NCBI GenBank assembly: GCA_030065635.1 | Contig: JASJDJ010000021.1 | Location: 1-49,419 of the forward strand | Source: Xenococcaceae cyanobacterium MO_188.B32 | GTDB lineage: Bacteria; Cyanobacteriota; Cyanobacteriia; Cyanobacteriales; Xenococcaceae | Reading direction: 5' to 3' | Length of the DNA: 49,419 nt | Shown: in pieces, positions 16,997 to 25,144 of the stretch | Position numbering within the stretch: the first letter of the stretch is position 1 | Layout: every line of letters begins with the position of its first letter | The notes under the pieces: model-generated | What the model was told of the DNA's origin: nothing | The model's input: the letters and a program-made list of their open reading frames with translations, nothing else | Databases searched by the model: none | Made by a program: the position numbers and the translations under genes

Positions 16997-18040
16997 ATGA
17001 GCAAACATAATCCTCCCAGTCTGTCTCCGCTGACTTTGTTTGGAACTATCTTACTTACTGCCGTTGCCCTAGGCTGGTCGGTAGGATTGATAGGCAAAGG
17101 TATTTGGGACTTAGGTTGGACATCCGCATCAAAGTCAAATCAAACTCTAAGTAACATTCCCGATAGTTTTGCTCGGGTACCAAATGTTGCCACTGGGGTC
17201 TTTAGCTATGGCGGTAGTACCGCTTGGGCACCGCTGCGCCTATTAGTTGATTCAGCTATTCAGGCAGAACGCCCAGAATTGCAATTGCGCTACATTCAAC
17301 CAAAGACAGAACCGCCTAGTTCGAGAATAGGCATCCAGATGTTACTGAAAGGTCAACTCACTTTCGTGCAGTCTTCTCATCCTTTGCTAGAAGAGCAATA
17401 CCGCCAGGCTCGACAACTCGGTATTCGACTCAAACAAATTCCCATAGCCGTTAGTGGCATAGTAGTAGCGGTTCATCCTAGCTTGGATATTCCTGGTTTG
17501 ACCATAGACCAACTCCGTTTAATCTATAGCGGTCAGATTACCAATTGGCATGAAGTTGGTGGCTCCAAGATAGAGATTAAGCCCTACTCTCGTCCGATTA
17601 GTACTGGCGGTACGGTGGAGTTTCTTCAGACCAATGTTCTCAAAGGTCAAAAGTTGGGCGCAAACGTGGAGTATGTCGATACTACTACGGAAGCTTTACG
17701 TAGACTAGCTGAAGATGTTCGGGGTATTTATTATGGTTCTGCACCAGCTATCCTACCTCAGTGCGCTATTAAGCCATTACCCTTAGGACAACAATCAGGT
17801 CAATTTATTGCTCCTTACTATCAACCTTTGGTATCTCCCGCTCAATGCCCCGAGCGTCGCAATAGGCTGAATACTAAAGCCTTTCAGACAGCCACCTATC
17901 CCCTTACTCACTATCTTTATGTAGTCATTAAGGAAAATGGTGGTATCGAAGAACAAGTAGGCAGAGTTTATGCTAACTTTCTCTTGACACCTGAAGGGCA
18001 GAGATTAATTGCCAAGGCTGGGTTTATTCCTCTTCGTTGA
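16997..18040 (+). CDS. PstS-family periplasmic substrate-binding protein
   Basis: 347 residues. A membrane anchor or signal helix (about 15-37) is followed by a PBP-like domain. FSYGGSTAWAPLRLLVDSAI matches the ligand-binding start of phosphate-binding PstS/SphX proteins. LRLIYSGQITNWHEVGGSKI and YSRPISTGGTVEFLQTNVLK correspond to the second-lobe motifs, and it ends NFLLTPEGQRLIAKAGFIPL. No pst transporter genes are near, so it may be a stand-alone sensor or scavenging protein. The ATG is at 16997. It is divergent from the four-GAF receptor, 220 bp away. Confidence 0.85.
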   Translation: MSKHNPPSLSPLTLFGTILLTAVALGWSVGLIGKGIWDLGWTSASKSNQTLSNIPDSFARVPNVATGVFSYGGSTAWAPLRLLVDSAIQAERPELQLRYIQPKTEPPSSRIGIQMLLKGQLTFVQSSHPLLEEQYRQARQLGIRLKQIPIAVSGIVVAVHPSLDIPGLTIDQLRLIYSGQITNWHEVGGSKIEIKPYSRPISTGGTVEFLQTNVLKGQKLGANVEYVDTTTEALRRLAEDVRGIYYGSAPAILPQCAIKPLPLGQQSGQFIAPYYQPLVSPAQCPERRNRLNTKAFQTATYPLTHYLYVVIKENGGIEEQVGRVYANFLLTPEGQRLIAKAGFIPLR

Positions 18041-18127
18041 TATGTTAATAAGCACATTTTTATTTTTATAAAAACTATTATATAATTGCTCACTATCATT
18101 TTTTTATTTTTAATTATTATTAATTAC

Positions 18128-18631
18128 ATGAATAGCTATCTTCAAGCACAAATAAAAGCAGCAAAAGAACAGAAATTAACTGAATTAGACTTGAGTAATT
18201 TTTTTGACAATAATGATTCTGATAAAATTCATATAATTCCCGAAACTATCTTTGAGTTAGAACAGTTAGAAAAATTAAATTTAAGCTGGAATATGATTAG
18301 TGAAATCCCCTCCCAAATAGGGTACTTAAAAAAGTTAAAACATCTTAATTTAGCTGGTAATCAATTAACTACCTTGCCCGAAGCTATTACTAAATTAACT
18401 AATTTAACTCATTTGAATTTGAAAGATAATAAACTAACTACCTTGCCCGAAGCTATTACTAAATTAACCAATTTAACTCATTTGAATTTGTGGGGTAATC
18501 AATTAACTATCCTGCCAGAATCTATGACCAAATTAACCAATCTAACCCAGCTAGATTTAGCAAGAAATAAATTCACCAAACTACCAGAAGTGCTCGATAA
18601 ATTACCTAATTTAGTTCAGATCAATTACTAG
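18128..18631 (+). CDS. leucine-rich repeat protein
   Basis: 167 residues from ATG 18128; a longer frame from TTG 18086 adds an unlikely hydrophobic leader. After a short helix (SYLQAQIKAAKEQKLTELDL) come about five 23-residue LRRs of the pattern LxxLxxLxLxxNxLxxLPxxI. Units two to four are nearly identical (LTTLPEAITKLTNLTHLNL), and their 69-bp DNA units are also almost identical, showing recent duplication. LRR proteins of this class bind other proteins; cyanobacteria often fuse them to GTPase or TIR domains, which are absent here. It sits between the receptor genes with no obvious operon partner. Confidence 0.88.
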   Translation: MNSYLQAQIKAAKEQKLTELDLSNFFDNNDSDKIHIIPETIFELEQLEKLNLSWNMISEIPSQIGYLKKLKHLNLAGNQLTTLPEAITKLTNLTHLNLKDNKLTTLPEAITKLTNLTHLNLWGNQLTILPESMTKLTNLTQLDLARNKFTKLPEVLDKLPNLVQINY

Positions 18632-18687
18632 AAAAGCTATACCATCGATCGTTAGTTAGAAATTGGTAATTAGGGCTTAGACAAGTT

Positions 18688-18727
18688 TATTACTCATTAC
18701 TCATTACTTATTACTTATTACTCATTA
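18688..18727. repeat. heptanucleotide ATTACTC/ATTACTT tandem repeat
   Basis: Five to six successive 7-base units (ATTACTC ATTACTC ATTACTT ATTACTT ATTACTC) run up to and into the stop codon of the five-GAF gene (TAA on the minus strand at 18725-18727). This is the STRR type of short tandem repeat common in cyanobacteria. Confidence 0.85.
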
Positions 18728-21700
18728 TTGACCCATAGCGGTACTAGCAAGGGTAGCCACTTGCAGAATAAATTGATTGATAAAAGCTAAATTTTGAGTC
18801 TGTTCGACAGCTTGAGCAATTTTGACCGTTAGGTCATCGATCTTAGTGTTGACAGCAGTAGTTGGTTGCAATAAAGGCTGAATTTCTTGTTTTGGTTCAG
18901 TTTCAGTCCAAACCTTCCTGTCATCAGATTCTAATAAATTTACTACTTCTTTAACTTCTAGGGTTATTCCTTTTATTAGTGCTTCAATTTGTGCTGTTTG
19001 TTTGGTCAACCGATTTGTCAGGGGAGATACTCTTTCAGCGATCGACACTAGGGAATTCTGACTGCTATCTCTTAAAGGATCGGTTGCTTGCTGCTTAATT
19101 TGTTCTCTAAAATTATTAATCAAACTTCCCATTTGCAGAAGTTTTTGAGAGGAATCACCTATTTGCATGATTGTCGCATTAGCTTCTATTGTCATCGCTT
19201 GAAGGGTAACAAGATTATGGTTTAGAGTAATTTTGTTAGTTCTGGCTTGTTTGTTTTGCTCTAATGATTCTAGACTTATATTCATCGCTCGAGCAGAATC
19301 GTTTGCTGTTTGCATTTTTTTTAGCAGATTGGCGATCGCCTCTGACTGCTGAGTTGCCTCAACAAAAAGGTTTTCAAATGCATTGCGCCTATTTTGTAAT
19401 AGTTTAGATGCTTGCTGGTGCTGAGGGGTTGTTTCAATGACAGAATTAATTGGAGTTACAGCCTTTAACTCTCCCTTCTGTCGGCTATCAAATCGGTCTT
19501 TAAAGGTCTTTTTATTATCTACCGAAACAATCTCTGCGTCTGTTTGTCTCTTAATCTCTTTGTTTGTATGGGGAAAAGATGGTTTATGAGCGGAATTGGC
19601 TTGAAGAGCCCATCCTACTTGTACGGCTAATTGAGCAAATAAATCTATTTCGGGTTGTTGCCAAGAGCGAGGATGGGAGCACTGATGGGCGATTAGTAAA
19701 CCAAATAACTTATTGTTGCTGATAATCGGGACTACGAGACTGGCTTTGACCGCAAATTGTTCTAACTGCTCTCTATGACAATCAGTCAGTTTTGCTTCAT
19801 AGATATTATCTAAGGATTGAATACGACCGCGATAATATTTTTGGGCATAGTCTCGAGCAAAACAGGGGTCTTTAATTTTGGCTTGTAGGGCTTTCGGCAA
19901 CCCAGGAAGAACGGATTCGGCGACAACAGTTCCATACCAGTCAGCATCAAAACTGTAGATAATTACTCGTTCGGTGTTAATTGCTTTGCGAGCTTCTTCT
20001 ACAGCAGTTTTAAGCAGATCTTGTTCGTTTAGTTGTTCTCCCAAGCGCAAGATAAAATTATTAAGTGATTTAGGTGGCAAGCTGGCAGTTTCTAATTTTC
20101 TTAGAAGTTTGGCATTGTCTAGGGCAAAGCCTACTTGAGTGGCAATTTGAGTGACCCAACGAATTTCGTACTGCTGCCAGACACGGGGATTAGAGCATTG
20201 ATGAGCTACTAGTAAACCGAATAACTTCCCTTCATTGATAATCGGCGTAACTAAATTGGCTTTAACTTCTAATTTTTCTAGCTGCTCGATATAACAGGAT
20301 GTCATTCCTGCTTCATAGATGTTATTCAGAGCGCGAACTCTACCATCTTGATATTTATCCAAATATCTGGCTTCAAAGCAAGGGTCTTTAATAGTAATGC
20401 CTAAAGCTCTGGTCCAACCAGGAGCAACGGATTCGGCAACTACTACCCCATACCGCTCCTGATTCAAGCTGTAGACTACTACGCGCTGGCAATCTAAAAC
20501 TCGACGTACTTCCTCAACCGCAACATCTAGAACATCTTCCTGTTTGAGGGATTGACGGATATGTCCGATCGCCTCGGTAAATAATTGTGTCCACTGAGCT
20601 TCAATTTTGGCTTGTTCTTGAATTTGAGTAGATTCTGCTAGCAGTTTGGCATTATCGAGGGCAAAACCTACTTGAGTAGCAATTTGGGTGACCCAACGAA
20701 TTTCGTATTGCTGCCAAACACGGGGATTAGAACACTGATGAGCTACTAGTAAACCAAATAACTTCCCTTCATTGATAATCGGTGTAACTAAATTGGCTTT
20801 GACTTCTAATTTTGCCAGTTGCTCCAGATAGCAGGGAGTTACATCTGCTTCATAAATGTTATCCAGAGCGCGAACCCTACCATTTTCGTACTTTTCTAAG
20901 TATCTGGTTTCAAAGCAGGGGTCTTGAATAGTTATTCCTAAAGCTCTGGTCCAACCAGGAGCAACAGATTCGGCAACTACTACTCCATAGCGGTCTTGAT
21001 TCAAGCTGTAAACTACTACGCGCTGACAATCTAAAACTCGACGTACTTCCTCGACAGCAACATTTAGAACATCTTGCTGCTGAAGGGATTGACGAATATG
21101 TCTAGTGGCATCACTAAAAAATTGTGTCCATTGAGCCTCAATTTCTGCCCGTTCTCTAATTTGAGTAGATTTTGCTAGCAGTTTAGCATTATCGAGGGCA
21201 AAGCCTACTTGAGTGGCAATTTGGGTAACCCAGTGAATTTCCTGCTGCTGCCAGGCACGGGAACTGGAACACTGATGGGCTACCAGTAAACCAAATATTT
21301 TGTCTTGATTAATAATGGGTGTAACTAAATTGGCTTTGACTTCTAATTTTTCTAGTTGCTCTAAATAACAAGAAGTCATCCCTGCTTCATAAATGTCATC
21401 CAGAGCCCGAACTCTCCCCTCTTGATACTTTTCCAGATATCTGGCTTCAAAGCAGGGGTCTTTAATAGTAAGACCTAAAGCTCTCGTCCAACCAGGAGAT
21501 ACTGATTCGGCAACTACTACCCCCTGAGATTGCCCGTCTAAACTATAGACAACCACGCGATCGCACTTTAAAATTCGCTTAACTTCTTCTACCGCAACAT
21601 TTAAAATATCTTCTTGCTGGAGAGATTGGCGAATATGTCGAGTAGCATCAGTCAAAAATTCCAGCCACTGGACTTCGTCTTTTATCTCTTGTTTGACAAG

Positions 21701-22735
21701 CTTAGATTGGTTTAATAGTTTGATATTATCCAGAACAGAACCTACTTTTTGAGCAAGTCTGGTCAATAAATCGATTTCCTCTGGCTGCCAGACATGAGAA
21801 TTAGCACAATGATGGGCTACTAATAAACCGAATAATTGTTCTCCATGAAGAATAGGTGTGACTAAATTAGCCTTTACCTCTAATTTTTCTAGTTGTTCGA
21901 GATAGCAGGGAGTTACATCTGCTTCGTAAATATTGTTTAATGCTTTAACACGACCATCGCGATATTTGTCTATATATTTAGCTTCAAAGCAGGGGTCTTG
22001 AATGGTAATACCTAAAGCTTGTGTCCAACCAGAAGATACTGATTCGGCTATTACTTCACCGTAATTGTCTTGGTTGAGGCTATAGACCACCACGCGATCG
22101 CATGATAATGCTTTTTTAGCTTCCTTTACTGCCACTGCCAGAATACCGGTTGGCTCAAAAAGTTGACTGAGATAATCGAGCGACTTTTCTCCAGAATACT
22201 TTTCTTCCTCTTGCTCGGACTCGGCTGGCGATTGACTAACAATGGTGGCAAGTGCTGAAGATGTGCGAGTAGTACGCTTAACCCAGAGAGCAGCGATCGT
22301 ACCAGCCAGTAAAGCTGTCGTGCCAGTTCCCATCAACAACATCGCCAGTAATTGTCTTTCCCGTGTTAATTCTGCTTCAGCCAGATCTGGTATATCCGCT
22401 CTTTTTAGTAAAATTGCTTGTTTGTTAATTACTTGACTACCAAAATAGTACGTTGCTGTTCCCACTGCCAACACTGGCAACATAACCGCAGCACCTACTA
22501 AAGTAGCAGTTATTCTCGCTTGAAAACGGGTTTTTAGTTTTTGATTTTTAGAATCTTTTGGGGTTGTATTTGATTGTAAATCGTCTGTGTCTGATGTTTC
22601 TTCTGGTGAGTATGACTGCGTAGAAATACTAGGGAGAACTTCTTTAATATTGTCCTTATTGCCATCATTGTCATTAAGCGAGAAATCAGCTCGATTTTTA
22701 TCGCTGTTGGGTTCAGGACGGAAATTTTGCTTCAT
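18725..22735 (-). CDS. membrane five-GAF (cyanobacteriochrome-like) chemoreceptor
   Basis: 1336 residues. A charged N-terminus is followed by two membrane helices (about 74-97 and 130-152) with only a short loop between. Five GAF domains lie at about 195-345, 365-520, 545-700, 725-880 and 895-1048. All have DPCF (C249, C428, C607, C786, C958) and a bilin-position Cys (C277, C456, C635, C814 followed by Tyr; C986 followed by His, the canonical CH). Domains 2-4 are close copies of each other and of those in the neighbouring 1030-residue receptor. The C-terminal 280 residues are helical and MCP-like, but the tip (LQMGSLINNFREQIKQQ) is strongly degenerate. The gene resembles PixJ/TaxD1-type phototaxis receptors in plan; bilin binding and output are inferred. 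Confidence 0.82.
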   Translation of the reverse strand: MKQNFRPEPNSDKNRADFSLNDNDGNKDNIKEVLPSISTQSYSPEETSDTDDLQSNTTPKDSKNQKLKTRFQARITATLVGAAVMLPVLAVGTATYYFGSQVINKQAILLKRADIPDLAEAELTRERQLLAMLLMGTGTTALLAGTIAALWVKRTTRTSSALATIVSQSPAESEQEEEKYSGEKSLDYLSQLFEPTGILAVAVKEAKKALSCDRVVVYSLNQDNYGEVIAESVSSGWTQALGITIQDPCFEAKYIDKYRDGRVKALNNIYEADVTPCYLEQLEKLEVKANLVTPILHGEQLFGLLVAHHCANSHVWQPEEIDLLTRLAQKVGSVLDNIKLLNQSKLVKQEIKDEVQWLEFLTDATRHIRQSLQQEDILNVAVEEVKRILKCDRVVVYSLDGQSQGVVVAESVSPGWTRALGLTIKDPCFEARYLEKYQEGRVRALDDIYEAGMTSCYLEQLEKLEVKANLVTPIINQDKIFGLLVAHQCSSSRAWQQQEIHWVTQIATQVGFALDNAKLLAKSTQIRERAEIEAQWTQFFSDATRHIRQSLQQQDVLNVAVEEVRRVLDCQRVVVYSLNQDRYGVVVAESVAPGWTRALGITIQDPCFETRYLEKYENGRVRALDNIYEADVTPCYLEQLAKLEVKANLVTPIINEGKLFGLLVAHQCSNPRVWQQYEIRWVTQIATQVGFALDNAKLLAESTQIQEQAKIEAQWTQLFTEAIGHIRQSLKQEDVLDVAVEEVRRVLDCQRVVVYSLNQERYGVVVAESVAPGWTRALGITIKDPCFEARYLDKYQDGRVRALNNIYEAGMTSCYIEQLEKLEVKANLVTPIINEGKLFGLLVAHQCSNPRVWQQYEIRWVTQIATQVGFALDNAKLLRKLETASLPPKSLNNFILRLGEQLNEQDLLKTAVEEARKAINTERVIIYSFDADWYGTVVAESVLPGLPKALQAKIKDPCFARDYAQKYYRGRIQSLDNIYEAKLTDCHREQLEQFAVKASLVVPIISNNKLFGLLIAHQCSHPRSWQQPEIDLFAQLAVQVGWALQANSAHKPSFPHTNKEIKRQTDAEIVSVDNKKTFKDRFDSRQKGELKAVTPINSVIETTPQHQQASKLLQNRRNAFENLFVEATQQSEAIANLLKKMQTANDSARAMNISLESLEQNKQARTNKITLNHNLVTLQAMTIEANATIMQIGDSSQKLLQMGSLINNFREQIKQQATDPLRDSSQNSLVSIAERVSPLTNRLTKQTAQIEALIKGITLEVKEVVNLLESDDRKVWTETEPKQEIQPLLQPTTAVNTKIDDLTVKIAQAVEQTQNLAFINQFILQVATLASTAMGQ

Positions 22736-22759
22736 GGGATAAATTTTGCTTCATGGGAT
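22722..22759. repeat. 19-bp tandem duplication across the start codon
   Basis: AAATTTTGCTTCATGGGAT occurs at 22722-22740 and again at 22741-22759. On the minus strand it duplicates the start region ATGAAGCAAAATTT. Because 19 is not a multiple of three, the upstream ATG (22754) opens a 13-codon frame (MKQNLSHEAKFPS) that overlaps the real start at 22735 out of frame. Confidence 0.9.
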
Positions 22760-23233
22760 AAAAGAGATAAATTATAGCCAGTTGATGTCCATCATTTGGC
22801 AACGATCGAAGAACAGCTAGAGAATTCATAACAATTAAGCACAGTAAAAATACTTACATATTTCTACTTAGTATTTAATTTTAACCCGAGCGGGTTGTTA
22901 AGAATTTTCAGGAGAAAGCCGATCTACTTGTCTATTCTCTTGTTCCTCAATCTTCAGAAGCCCAATTTTTTGACTGCGAAATGCGATCGCCCTAAGCTCT
23001 GTCGTGTCTTAGTAAGCTTGGTTGCATTTAGTTTGGCTATTGGTGAGGGTAAGGCAGGAGGCAGGAGGCAGGGGGCAGAAGCTTTTTCACATTCTTTTTT
23101 GAAGATTAAATAATCTAAGTTAAATGCGTCTAAGCTTATCCGCTGCATCGCTTTTACGGCAGAGTAATCAGGACTCAAAGTATTTATTTATACAATAAGT
23201 TGTTAACTCAAGCTAATAGCTAACAGTTTTTAT
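22760..23233. other. 474-bp intergenic region, no gene supported
   Basis: Holds the presumed promoter region of the five-GAF gene and a GGCAGGAGGCAGGAGGCAGG purine-rich repeat near 23055-23078. Short frames on both strands look like chance. Confidence 0.5.
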
Positions 23234-24751
23234 TTAAGACCATAACTTCCGTTTGAATTCGATCGCCCCTTTAGCATCGGGGATTTGTTCGGCAACAGCA
23301 TTGACTAACTCTTCAGGAGATAAAGGTGCATATTGAACTAAAATTTCTTCTACAATCAAATTGGCCATTGGTCCGATAATGTAAGCTAGTTCTTGTTGAC
23401 AACGTTTAATAAACTGTGTTTCTAAACTCGTGCCCTTAATCTGACTATTTCCCGAAAAAGGATTAGCCATCGATTCTCTTAAGTTTTCTCGCTCTGAAAT
23501 ATTATTTGGTTTGACTGAAGGTTGACTTGGGGGTTCTGCCTGTTTGGGAGGCGAAGAAAAAGATTTTACAGGCGGGCGACTTTGCTCTTGGTGCGGGGGA
23601 AATGTCGATCGAGCTTGAGGAGAATAAAGATCGACGGAAATTGTATCTTCTATTACTTGGGGATTAGTACCTGCACTCTGGGAATTAGCTCTAGAGGCAA
23701 GAGAAGGATTGATAATAGTTTCTTCATCAATAGAAGAAACAGGCTCTTTTTTGGTTTTTTCTCTGGTTTTGTCAATTTTTTCCCCAGGAAATAAAGAAAT
23801 TTTTTGATAAACGTGAGAATCAGTTCTAGAAGTTAACTCGGAATTTAAGATATTTGCCTGATTTTGTTCGAGAGCGAGTAAATCTGCTATAACTTCCTGG
23901 GCAGCTTGATAGCGTCGCATAGGACGATCTTCGAGCATTTTGTTAATAATTTCTGCTAAATCCTCACTAGTTTGAGTATATCTGCGCCATTGCCACTCTA
24001 GAGTATACTGGTCGAGTAATAAAGTAGGCATTTTTCCTGTTAGCAACACTATAGCAGTAACACCTAAAGCGTAAATATCGCTACTAGGAGAACAACGTCC
24101 CATGCTAATTTGTTCTCTGGGTGCATAGCCAATTTTACCCACAAAGGACATTTTACCCACAAAGGAATGATCTCGATCGCTGCTGAGTTGATTTCCTCGG
24201 TCTTGATAGGATAAGTTGGTCAATTTGCCTACACCAAAATCAATCAAAACGGGTAATTCTTCTCCTTGAGGCTGCATAATGTTATCAGGAGAAATATCTC
24301 GGTGGATAATGCCTCGTTGATGAATATAGGTTAAAATTGGCAACATATTCATTAGCCATGTTACCACTTCTGTTTCTGAAAAAACTCGACTTTGTTGCTG
24401 ACGCTCTTGTAAAAGTTTAGAATAGGTCTTACCTTTGACATATTCTTGAACTAAAAATAGTCTTCCTTTTCCTTCAAAACAGGCTAAAAATTGGGGAATT
24501 TGGGGATGTGAAATTTGATGAAGTATTTTTGCTTCTCTTTTAAAGAGGTCTCTAGATTTTTCTAGGTCATATTGTCCCGAACCCAGAGGAGCAAATTCTT
24601 TGAGGACACAAGGTTCATTAAAACGATGAGTATCGAAAGCAAGATAGGTTCTGCCTAATCCCCCTTGGCCTAAAACTTTCTGAATTAGGTAGCGACTATC
24701 AATTATCGTTCCAAAGGGTATTTCACTATTGTTAATTGCTCCATTAGACAT
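23234..24751 (-). CDS. eukaryotic-type Ser/Thr protein kinase
   Basis: 505 residues from the ATG at 24751; 13 extra upstream codons in the frame look untranslated. The kinase domain is about residues 17-295: glycine loop GQGGLG (28-33), Lys K51 in CVLKEF, catalytic loop HRDISPDN (D152, N157) and D171-F-G. The usual HRDxK Lys is Ser154, a variant common in cyanobacterial kinases. A proline/serine-rich linker follows (about 300-425), then an 80-residue helical C-terminal domain (TQFIKRCQQELAYIIGPMAN, then LSPEELVNAVAEQIP) found behind other cyanobacterial kinases. It is divergent from the FHA-ABC transporter, whose phosphothreonine-binding FHA domains make it a likely partner (inference). Confidence 0.9.
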   Translation of the reverse strand: MSNGAINNSEIPFGTIIDSRYLIQKVLGQGGLGRTYLAFDTHRFNEPCVLKEFAPLGSGQYDLEKSRDLFKREAKILHQISHPQIPQFLACFEGKGRLFLVQEYVKGKTYSKLLQERQQQSRVFSETEVVTWLMNMLPILTYIHQRGIIHRDISPDNIMQPQGEELPVLIDFGVGKLTNLSYQDRGNQLSSDRDHSFVGKMSFVGKIGYAPREQISMGRCSPSSDIYALGVTAIVLLTGKMPTLLLDQYTLEWQWRRYTQTSEDLAEIINKMLEDRPMRRYQAAQEVIADLLALEQNQANILNSELTSRTDSHVYQKISLFPGEKIDKTREKTKKEPVSSIDEETIINPSLASRANSQSAGTNPQVIEDTISVDLYSPQARSTFPPHQEQSRPPVKSFSSPPKQAEPPSQPSVKPNNISERENLRESMANPFSGNSQIKGTSLETQFIKRCQQELAYIIGPMANLIVEEILVQYAPLSPEELVNAVAEQIPDAKGAIEFKRKLWS

Positions 24752-25144
24752 AAGCGTCAAACTCCCTAACCAACCTCGTGTCAAACACAAAGTTAAGTTT
24801 CTCTTGCTCTTTTAACTCTAAAGTTAATCTAGCTTATATATCGCCAGATTTTTGTTGAGATTTAGTATTATTTAAAAAAATGTAGTATTTAGGTCGTTTA
24901 AATTCTATTTAAATCTGAATATTTTTGAATATCTTTAAAACTTTTTTATTTATTAAATTATTAATAGTAAGTGAATATCTTAAATAAAAGAAAGTTTAAC
25001 TCCAATAGTCGGAATTTAGTATTCTAAAAAAGAATTCTCCCGAGCAATTTTTCTCAAAAATCGACTAGTAAATAGATCTGTCTAAGTGTAACATATTGTA
25101 GACAATCTAGACCGCAGCGACCGCCAAAACTTATTTAAAATGCC
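24752..25144. other. divergent promoter region, kinase / FHA-ABC transporter
   Basis: About 390 bp of A/T-rich DNA between head-to-head genes; it must contain both promoters. No operator-like palindrome was picked out with confidence. Confidence 0.45.

Noticed and set aside
22895-23178. Short frames on both strands between the five-GAF gene and the kinase
   Set aside because: Composition follows the purine-rich repeat GGCAGGAGGCAGG, with no ribosome-binding site or family resemblance.
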